Positions 42,887 through 49,850 of a DNA stretch of 64,000 nt are shown here, one piece after another. This DNA is from a virus: the IMG/VR virus record IMGVR_UViG_3300035698_012959, positions 1-64,000 of that record; one strand, given 5' to 3'. Both the position numbers and the translations under genes were made by a program. Within the stretch, counting starts at the first letter, position 1. Each line of letters begins with the position of its first letter. A model generated the notes under the pieces. That model did not search any database. It was not told the origin of the DNA and saw only the letters and a list, made by a program, of their open reading frames with translations.

Positions 42887-43330
42887 ATGAATTATAATTT
42901 AAATGAAATGGCTCAGATTAGTGGTGAGTTAAAAGGAGCTATAGAAAGAGTAATAGAAGAAAATCCAGAAGAAAATGGATTAGTACTTAAAAAAATCATT
43001 AGAAAAGACAGTGGAGTACAATCTGCACTTGATGGTGATCAACTATATGATAATCAATTGAATAAATTCATAGCACTTCAGAAAGGTGAGCGTACACTAT
43101 CTCAAAGAGGAAGAAAACCTGGTGAAGTGACATCTCAACTATCAATTATTAAATCCATTTTATCTAAATCATCTGAGGGGATAAGTGATTTCAGTGATGA
43201 TGAAATAAAAATGGTTGATAAATTACATTCATTAGTTAATGGAGGTGAAAGTGTTGAAGAAAATGATTATAGCATTAACAGACTTCAAGAGTTAGCTGGG
43301 ATCGAATCTAAAAAAAAACTTTGGAAGTAA
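42887..43330 (+). CDS. Candidate virion-internal protein, 147 aa, possibly frameshifted at its end
   Basis: Helical protein with GRKPGEVTSQLSIIKSILSK in the middle and the RLQELAGIES motif at residues 132-141, close to the C-terminus. Directly after that motif comes a run of nine A (43310-43318). Removing one A joins this frame to the next open frame, giving a product of about 220 residues. First gene after the late promoter 42852-42859. Function unknown; motif and position suggest a head-associated protein. Confidence 0.55.
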   Translation: MNYNLNEMAQISGELKGAIERVIEENPEENGLVLKKIIRKDSGVQSALDGDQLYDNQLNKFIALQKGERTLSQRGRKPGEVTSQLSIIKSILSKSSEGISDFSDDEIKMVDKLHSLVNGGESVEENDYSINRLQELAGIESKKKLWK

Positions 43331-43337
43331 TAGATTA

Positions 43338-43556
43338 GTGGAGTTTGGGGGTATAAGTTCTAATAGTCCAATTGATAATTTATCCCATAAATCAAAAATA
43401 TATTTAGAAAATGAAACTGAAGGTTTCATAAATTCAATATTATTTGATTCTGATATGCTCCATAATGATAATGATATAGATTCACCTACACTAGAAGCTA
43501 CGTCTTTATTGTATGTAGTGGAAGTGTTGACTAAAAGAATAACTCAATACAAATAA
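43338..43556 (+). CDS. Short frame (GTG start), probable continuation of the preceding gene
   Basis: Only a GTG start is available and no leader separates it from the gene before. The frame is already open upstream (NFGSNRLVEFGGISSNSP) back to the A9 run. It ends with a helical segment (LEATSLLYVVEVLTKRITQYK). I judge it more likely the C-terminal part of the preceding protein, reached by frameshift, transcriptional slippage, or a corrected base, than an independent gene. Confidence 0.45.
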   Translation: MEFGGISSNSPIDNLSHKSKIYLENETEGFINSILFDSDMLHNDNDIDSPTLEATSLLYVVEVLTKRITQYK

Positions 43557-43561
43557 AAAAC

Positions 43562-44158
43562 ATGAAATTAACAAAAATAATCAAAACTGTTCTCCAAGAG
43601 TATAACCCACAACGAGAAAAAGAACGTGAATCTCCATCCCCCGAGGTACATCCTGATACAAAACCACTAGAACGTCCAACCAGAAGACGTACACTAACCC
43701 CTCCTACAGAAGCTCCACGCACTAAACCTAAAGCAGAAAATTTTGAAGACAAAATTTCTAGCAGATATTCTGACATGAAAGATAAAAGCAGAATGCAAGA
43801 ATTAGCAGGTATGCCACGGGATGAAAGGGGTCAATTTGATGATGAGGAATACCGAGATGAAGAAGCAGATGAACGTAAATACTGGGGTGTCGGTGATGAT
43901 GATATAATGGAAAATGAAGAATTCGAAGATAACTACTCACATCTAAGTGATACTGATATTATAGAGTGGGCTAATGATAATGATCTGGATTATGACTTAG
44001 ATTTCGATGGTAATTTAATAGACAGGCAAGGAATATTAGATACTATATTAGGATTGACGGGGGAGTATGACGATGATGAATATGGTGATTATGAAGAAGA
44101 CCCATTTATGGATGATTTTGACCCGGCAGGAGGCAGAGGTTTGAGCTCTTACATCTAA
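43562..44158 (+). CDS. Candidate virion-internal protein with cleavage-like sites, 198 aa
   Basis: The N-terminus MKLTKIIKTVLQEYNPQ has an amphipathic helix ending in L-Q-E (residue 13). A disordered Pro/Arg/Glu-rich segment leads to RMQELAGMPRDERG, where L-A-G follows Glu80. The C-terminal half is strongly acidic (DEEYRDEEADERKYWG; EYDDDEYGDYEEDP). Two processing-type sites and a charged body resemble T4 internal or scaffold-associated proteins. Function unknown. Confidence 0.55.
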   Translation: MKLTKIIKTVLQEYNPQREKERESPSPEVHPDTKPLERPTRRRTLTPPTEAPRTKPKAENFEDKISSRYSDMKDKSRMQELAGMPRDERGQFDDEEYRDEEADERKYWGVGDDDIMENEEFEDNYSHLSDTDIIEWANDNDLDYDLDFDGNLIDRQGILDTILGLTGEYDDDEYGDYEEDPFMDDFDPAGGRGLSSYI

Positions 44159-44200
44159 AAAATGATTAAATTATGAAAATATTAAAACAAAAATAAACTA

Positions 44201-45622
44201 ATGAAATATAAAGATATATTTTCAGATCAAACACTAGCCAAATTAAATAGACAATCAGCCGATAATTTAAAAAAAGTACTCAAAGGTAAAACGTTAATGC
44301 AGTCAATGCATGGTGCTCACGGGGTGTTACAACAAATAATACAAATTGAGAGGCCCCACTTAGAAGAACTAGAAATATTAGCCCAAAATATTTTAAGGGG
44401 AATATATCCTATCATTGAGGATAATGATATAACACTAGATGTTCAAATTACCGACGATGTTTCTATAAACGAAATAAAATTAAATAAACGTGTAGATTTT
44501 ACGGTAGAATATTGGTATAGATATAGAGGAGAAAAAGAAACTGATACTATCACAGTAAAAGCGACAGATGAAAAAGACGCTATCAAAATAGCTAAAAAAC
44601 AAGCTCCCAAAAACTCAATCCCTAGTAGTTTTTCAATTTCAAAATCATTAAATGAATCTAATGATGAAACAACAAGAAGAGTAATAAACGGCATAACACA
44701 AGGAGCGGCATTAAGGAACACGTTTGCATTCTATATGTTTAAGGAACATTTAGATAAAATAGACCCAACATTAGTAGATAAATATAAAGCATTAATGGAT
44801 GATGTATTTGGTATTTATGATGATGATAATGCTATTGCAATGTTTTTAGCAGCTATATCAACAGGTCAAGAAACAGGAGGGGGGTATAGTAAAGTTACTA
44901 TAAATGAAATAAAATTACGTGAACCTGGTAATATAATCGAAAAGTTAAAATACCATTATGGTAAATTTAATGCTATTTTTAGTAAAAATATAAGGAAATT
45001 ATACCAGCTCGAAGATGATTTTATGACTATAGTTGCCCAACACGTTCCTTCATATTCTGAATATGGACTATCGTGGGACGCCGATGGGTATGGAGATGGG
45101 ATATTTGAGGAAGATAACTTTATAAGGGAATTAGAGGTATTATATGTAGAGTTAGAAGCTGAATATAATAAAATTAATAATTTAGATGATTTGAATGAAG
45201 ATGACTCATCATCTGGGGGTGTTACTATAACAGCAAGAGGAGTTTGTTTTCCTATATTATTACATGAAATGATTAAGGGATTATACGAATTAATATCATT
45301 ACATGGTTTTAAAGGTGACAAAGAACAAAATCAACAAGTTGTTGATAAAGTAGATAAGTTAGAAAATGAGCCTGAAGATTTAAGGTACGGAAAGTACATA
45401 TACGATGCTATAAACACATTATATATAAATAGTGATTATGATGATCCAAGAATGAGAGAATATTTCCTTCAAGAGATATATGGGTTAGATAATGATGTGT
45501 TTTTTGAGTTTGTGGATAATTTAATTAATGAGATATTAGATAGTAAACAAAAGGAATGGATCGCTAGGACTTTTAAAGAAATTTTCTTAGATTTACGAAA
45601 TGATAATATTGACAATTTATAA
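44201..45622 (+). CDS. Large candidate virion protein with KLREPG motif, 473 aa
   Basis: Mostly helical. The N-terminal part contains GAHGVLQQIIQIERPHLEELEILAQNIL, a segment I associate with structural proteins of related phages (description of residues 38-65). INEIKLREPG at 234-243 is the motif shared with the head-module proteins at 55380 and 56537; an earlier INEIKL lies near residue 90. Located in the operon of other cargo-like proteins, one base before the next gene. Probably a virion component. No enzymatic motif. Confidence 0.55.
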   Translation: MKYKDIFSDQTLAKLNRQSADNLKKVLKGKTLMQSMHGAHGVLQQIIQIERPHLEELEILAQNILRGIYPIIEDNDITLDVQITDDVSINEIKLNKRVDFTVEYWYRYRGEKETDTITVKATDEKDAIKIAKKQAPKNSIPSSFSISKSLNESNDETTRRVINGITQGAALRNTFAFYMFKEHLDKIDPTLVDKYKALMDDVFGIYDDDNAIAMFLAAISTGQETGGGYSKVTINEIKLREPGNIIEKLKYHYGKFNAIFSKNIRKLYQLEDDFMTIVAQHVPSYSEYGLSWDADGYGDGIFEEDNFIRELEVLYVELEAEYNKINNLDDLNEDDSSSGGVTITARGVCFPILLHEMIKGLYELISLHGFKGDKEQNQQVVDKVDKLENEPEDLRYGKYIYDAINTLYINSDYDDPRMREYFLQEIYGLDNDVFFEFVDNLINEILDSKQKEWIARTFKEIFLDLRNDNIDNL

Positions 45623-47602
45623 ATGAAAAAATATCTTTTACTAGAATACACAGACAAAACTGTAAATGCTATATTAAAACAATGGAAAGAAGATACCCCC
45701 AATCTTAATACAGAATCTGCCTTAAGTTTAATACAAAATTTTGAAAGAATCAAAAGTGGTCTTAAAGACCATTTAGAAACATATAGTTTTCCTGATAAAC
45801 CTGGTTTCTTGGATACAAACAGGCAACCATTTACTGATATATTCAAATATACAGCTTCTGAAGTAGCTACTCTTATAAGATCTATACCTGAAAGTAAGAA
45901 GAAAATAATAAAAGCAGCAGCAAAAAGATTTAAGCAAAAATTTCATACTGAACATGGCGCCGCTATATCTTATATAAGTCGATTTCTTGCTAATAAAGCT
46001 AAAATCGAAATGGGGTTTGAGAAAGGTTTAGAAAGGGATGGTTTTAGTAAAGAAGCATTTTTGGAATACATACCTAATAATTTATATAGGAATGGTATGT
46101 ATTTAGATCCTAGATATTGGGATTGGAATGATTTTGAAACATTACTTGATGCTGTTTTTCCTGAAGTTGAAGAGGAGGAAGAAGGAGCTGCTGAAGATGG
46201 AGAAAATCTAGCTATGTTGAATGGTGATTTGATATATGATAAAAATAATTTAGAAATATATAGTGTTAGTGATGTTGAAAAATGCATTAAGTACAAACCA
46301 GTAGTTTCAGGTGATAATCCTATTAATTGGTGTATATCAGCTAAAGGTAACACTCAATATGATTATAGAAGACTAAATGATGAAGCTCCAACATTCTTTA
46401 TGGTAGCTGATAGAGATCAGGATTCTAGTCTAGGTAAAGATAGATTTGAGAATCCGTTTCACGCTTGGGTATTACAAGTAACTAATAAGGAAACATATTT
46501 AATAACAAATGCTGATAATCGTAGAGATTTACGAGTAGATAGTTGGGAGGAAATAAATACAGTAGTAGATCCAAGAACATGGAATAAAATAAAAGGTTTA
46601 AAAGATGTATTTAAACACAAGCCTTTGGATGATATTGAATTATTCAGGAAAATGTATGCAAATAAACCATTAACTTTAGGTGATTTTAAAGCACTAGATA
46701 TAGATAATAAAAAGTTATATATACTCGCTAAAGGAGGGAAAAATGAAATCCCCGAACCAATATTAAGAATACTTCCTTTAATAAAAGTCAAGGAAGATGG
46801 AAGATCTACAAATGCTGCTGAATTAGCTATGAAAACTGGACAAATGTTTACATGGGAATTATTACAAGATTCCCCAAAACTAGCTGAAAGGTATACTGTT
46901 ATTAGATTTAGACATGGTACAGGTAATGGAAAGTTAGTTCCATTAAAATTCGTTCAATACCTTGATGATAGTGGTAAAACAGAATATATTAAACTATTTG
47001 AAGATTATATAAGTTGTAAATATATTGAGGAGTATTTCGGGGAAAAACATTTATTAGAATACATCAACAATAAAGCCAAGAATTTAGAATTTGTTGAGAG
47101 TGGTTATACCCATCTTATAAAAAACCCAAAACTAAGACAAATACAGGAAGCAGTTTCTGAGTTATCTAGAAATTGGTATACATCTAAATCTTTTGATATG
47201 TCACGTGAAAAATTAGAACAATTAACATTACCACCAGAACTAGTGTGGTTTGATGAAAAGTACCTTTATGATGACTTTATGAAGTTAGATAGTAAAACTA
47301 TCAATGATATAATATCTGTATCTGAATTTACAGCTAGAGATATCAAAAAATATAATGAATTTAATTACATGGTTCCCTTACTAATTAAAGATGGTAAAGG
47401 TAGCTACAATTTCTTATTGCCAAAACCATCTAAAAGTTATTATCATGATGATTGGATATTAGTAGATAAAAATAAAAAAACAGTACAAGATAATATAAAT
47501 GGTAATACATCAACATTTAATAATACCCAATTATCTTCTGGTTATAAACCAGGTGAGGTAAGGATTTTAGAACCTAAAAATTTAAAGTTAGTAGAAAAAT
47601 AA
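45623..47602 (+). CDS. Large candidate virion protein with WCIS motif, 659 aa
   Basis: Starts MKKYLLLEYTDKTV, a hydrophobic helix with an L-L-E site. Residues about 235-300 hold NPINWCISAKGNTQYDYRR, APTFFMVADRDQ and FHAWVLQV, a motif set I recall from large proteins of T4-like marine phages and possibly an enzymatic or nucleic-acid-binding core. The C-terminal half is a series of helical repeats. Function unknown; virion location is inferred from context and N-terminus. Confidence 0.55.
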   Translation: MKKYLLLEYTDKTVNAILKQWKEDTPNLNTESALSLIQNFERIKSGLKDHLETYSFPDKPGFLDTNRQPFTDIFKYTASEVATLIRSIPESKKKIIKAAAKRFKQKFHTEHGAAISYISRFLANKAKIEMGFEKGLERDGFSKEAFLEYIPNNLYRNGMYLDPRYWDWNDFETLLDAVFPEVEEEEEGAAEDGENLAMLNGDLIYDKNNLEIYSVSDVEKCIKYKPVVSGDNPINWCISAKGNTQYDYRRLNDEAPTFFMVADRDQDSSLGKDRFENPFHAWVLQVTNKETYLITNADNRRDLRVDSWEEINTVVDPRTWNKIKGLKDVFKHKPLDDIELFRKMYANKPLTLGDFKALDIDNKKLYILAKGGKNEIPEPILRILPLIKVKEDGRSTNAAELAMKTGQMFTWELLQDSPKLAERYTVIRFRHGTGNGKLVPLKFVQYLDDSGKTEYIKLFEDYISCKYIEEYFGEKHLLEYINNKAKNLEFVESGYTHLIKNPKLRQIQEAVSELSRNWYTSKSFDMSREKLEQLTLPPELVWFDEKYLYDDFMKLDSKTINDIISVSEFTARDIKKYNEFNYMVPLLIKDGKGSYNFLLPKPSKSYYHDDWILVDKNKKTVQDNINGNTSTFNNTQLSSGYKPGEVRILEPKNLKLVEK

Positions 47603-47605
47603 AAA

Positions 47606-47622
47606 GTTTCTTATTATATTAA
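47606..47622 (+). promoter_or_regulatory. Early-class promoter motif
   Basis: GTTTC-TTAT-TATATTAA ends four bases before the ATG at 47627, again implying a very short leader. Confidence 0.5.
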
Positions 47623-47626
47623 TGTT

Positions 47627-47917
47627 ATGAAAGTCCATAAGAAAGTAGAAAAAAGAGGTAGACCGAAGATCATAGATAATGAAATTAAACCTGACATATT
47701 CGAAAGAGTATATGAAGATTTCGAAGTTCGATCTGTTTGGAAGTATAACCTAAACATATCTAGAAATGGACCTATATCTACTGAACACTTCCATAAAGTA
47801 GAAGGACCCGTTGTTATAGAAGATGATTATTTACCTAAGACACAAAGAAAATACATTAATCCCCAAAATGGGAAAGAAGTTGGATATACTAGAGCTAAGA
47901 ATCTAGGTATAATATGA
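47627..47917 (+). CDS. Small basic hypothetical protein, 96 aa
   Basis: Begins with an AT-hook-like patch (KRGRPKI, residues 9-15) that could bind AT-rich DNA. Then comes a mixed part (VRSVWKYNLNISRNGPIS) with a conserved-looking TEHFHKVEGP. Starts a short early-type unit of three genes. Function unknown; DNA binding is a guess from the GRP patch. Confidence 0.55.
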   Translation: MKVHKKVEKRGRPKIIDNEIKPDIFERVYEDFEVRSVWKYNLNISRNGPISTEHFHKVEGPVVIEDDYLPKTQRKYINPQNGKEVGYTRAKNLGII

Positions 47918-48285
47918 GTAAATTTTGGGATGTTGATTATATAAACCAAAAGAGAAGAAAAAAAGAATCAGCCAAATATGTAAAATTACCATTAAAGAGA
48001 AAAAAAGTAAAGAAAAAATTCACACATGGTCAAGAATTATTTGAGAATTCGAAGGAAAATGTGATGATAAGTGCCCAAAATAAAATATTTAATAGAGGTA
48101 TATATCATGTGGATGACGAAAATACAATACCTATAAGTAAACAATATGTAAGTATAGTATTAAGTAAAAACAGTCAACAGATGAAAAAAGAATATAATAT
48201 ATTATTAGAAATGTTGTCACTTTTACCATTCCCCCCAATTCAATTTTATGAAAAATGGTTTGAAAATAACAAAATAACAAAATAA
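47914..48285 (+). CDS. Basic hypothetical protein, 123 aa
   Basis: Very Lys/Arg-rich at the start (INQKRRKKESAKYVKLPLKRKKVKKKF, residues 10-36), then a mixed C-terminal part. Overlaps the previous gene by four bases. Likely binds nucleic acid, by charge only. Confidence 0.55.
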   Translation: MSKFWDVDYINQKRRKKESAKYVKLPLKRKKVKKKFTHGQELFENSKENVMISAQNKIFNRGIYHVDDENTIPISKQYVSIVLSKNSQQMKKEYNILLEMLSLLPFPPIQFYEKWFENNKITK

Positions 48286-48295
48286 CAAACAATAT

Positions 48296-48817
48296 ATGAG
48301 AATAGGAATAACAGGAACTATGAGTGTTGGTAAAACAACATTAGTAAAAGCATTATCAAAACTCCCACAATTTAAAGATTATCACATAGCTACTGAACGT
48401 TCAGAATACTTAAGAGACTTAGGTATTCCTCTTAACACAAATTCAACTGTATTAGGCCAGTTAATTTTTACAGCAGAAAGAGCTACTGAATTAATCCATG
48501 ATAATATTATTACAGATAGAACTATTTGGGATGTGTGTGCTTTTACTTCATCTTCTAACAACATCAACAGTACCGATAAATCAATATTAACAAATAATAT
48601 ATCCTTACTTAGAGATAAATATGACTATGTATTTTATATAAATCCTGATGGTATCGATTTAGAATATAATGGGGTAAGAGAAACCGATATTAATTTTAGA
48701 AAGGAGGTAGATTACTTAATATGTGGTTTATTGGCGTTAAATAAACCCAAAAATATTTTGACCATAAGCGGCACAACAGAAGAACGAATATCACAAATAC
48801 TATCTTACATAAAATAA
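48296..48817 (+). CDS. P-loop nucleotide or nucleoside kinase (NadR-kinase-like)
   Basis: Walker A GTMSVGKTT at residues 6-14, then the pattern ITDRTIWDVCAFT near 76-88, which matches the DR motif of the NadR-kinase/AAA_28 and deoxynucleoside kinase group; NINSTDKS and NFRKEVDYLICGLL complete the fold. Possible substrates are ribosylnicotinamide or (deoxy)nucleosides and their monophosphates. The length of 173 equals a single kinase domain. End of a short early unit. Confidence 0.75.
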   Translation: MRIGITGTMSVGKTTLVKALSKLPQFKDYHIATERSEYLRDLGIPLNTNSTVLGQLIFTAERATELIHDNIITDRTIWDVCAFTSSSNNINSTDKSILTNNISLLRDKYDYVFYINPDGIDLEYNGVRETDINFRKEVDYLICGLLALNKPKNILTISGTTEERISQILSYIK

Positions 48818-48822
48818 CCCAA

Positions 48823-48830
48823 TATTTATA
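48823..48830 (+). promoter_or_regulatory. Late promoter motif TATTTATA, very close to start
   Basis: CAATATTTATACAC ends three bases before the ATG at 48834, the same tight spacing as at 11488-11495. Confidence 0.55.
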
Positions 48831-48833
48831 CAC

Positions 48834-49796
48834 ATGAATGTACAACAAATAATAAAAGAAGAAGTAGTAAAAGTTCTTAAAGAACAAACTGCTATAGTCA
48901 ATAACCATATAGTATCATACGAAGATGATGATGAATTAGAAATTATAAAAAAAGATGATGCTGTAAAAAGTATAAAAAAAGTAGACGGTACAGTAATAAA
49001 AGAAATGGCTGGTAAACCATCCATACATTATTCACTAAAACCCAACCATGAAGAAAAACTAAAAAAATATATAGTAAGAACTAAAAAGGATTCAATAATA
49101 ACTATAGTTACTAAATTAACTGAATTACTAAAAATAAAGCCTAATCAAACTGTAATGGATTTATTTACTCAGATTAGAGAAATATATAAAGGTCAGGTAG
49201 ACATATTAGCTAAGGTTAAGAATCACCAAAATATTAAATATTATTTATGGGGGGGGTTAACATCAGATAAATTTAATGCTAGATACTTAGATGTAAAAGA
49301 TCCGGTAACTGGTATCAATTATACTAAAGGTAATTTGAACGCGATAGATTGGACTCCATTTTCAAGAACTAAAGATGCTAAAGAATTAGATGATTTCGAA
49401 AAATCAAAAATACTAAAAATAAGTAATCCCGAAGAATTTGAAAAAATAGCTCAAAACCGTAAGAAAAATGCTAATCCGATCACAGATGCTGTGATAGAAT
49501 ACAAAATACTTAGAGGTAAATATTTCAAACATAAAAATGGTAAGGATGCCTCTTCACAAAACCACTTTCCAGTCATCCAAGGTAAAATGAATGATTTATT
49601 AAATATAGATGTTGCCGTCGCTATATTATATCAATGGGATAAAGAATATATTACATTACCATTAGATAATCCATTAAAAATATTTGGTGAAAGGAATGGT
49701 CTTACTGATGGTATGAAATCCCCACAACTTACATCCAAATACAAAACTACTCTCAATCAATTAATTAAAGATAAAAAAGTAGTATCTTTAGGTTAA
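48834..49796 (+). CDS. Candidate virion-internal protein, 320 aa
   Basis: The N-terminus MNVQQIIKEEVVKVLKEQ is an amphipathic helix with I-x-E and L-K-E sites, followed by a charged linker. The body contains YYLWGGLTSDKFNARYLDVKDP and HFPVIQGKMNDLLN and looks globular. It sits directly before the terminase under its own late motif. No family recognised. Confidence 0.55.
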   Translation: MNVQQIIKEEVVKVLKEQTAIVNNHIVSYEDDDELEIIKKDDAVKSIKKVDGTVIKEMAGKPSIHYSLKPNHEEKLKKYIVRTKKDSIITIVTKLTELLKIKPNQTVMDLFTQIREIYKGQVDILAKVKNHQNIKYYLWGGLTSDKFNARYLDVKDPVTGINYTKGNLNAIDWTPFSRTKDAKELDDFEKSKILKISNPEEFEKIAQNRKKNANPITDAVIEYKILRGKYFKHKNGKDASSQNHFPVIQGKMNDLLNIDVAVAILYQWDKEYITLPLDNPLKIFGERNGLTDGMKSPQLTSKYKTTLNQLIKDKKVVSLG

Positions 49797-49826
49797 TCCC
49801 CCCCTACATTACTCATAGGTCTAATA

Positions 49827-49834
49827 TATTTATA
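49827..49834 (+). promoter_or_regulatory. Late promoter motif TATTTATA
   Basis: AATATATTTATATAC, 16 bases before the terminase ATG at 49851. A nearer-looking ATG at 49844 leads only to a short frame ending in TAA. Confidence 0.6.
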
Positions 49835-49850
49835 TACAAATATATGGCTT

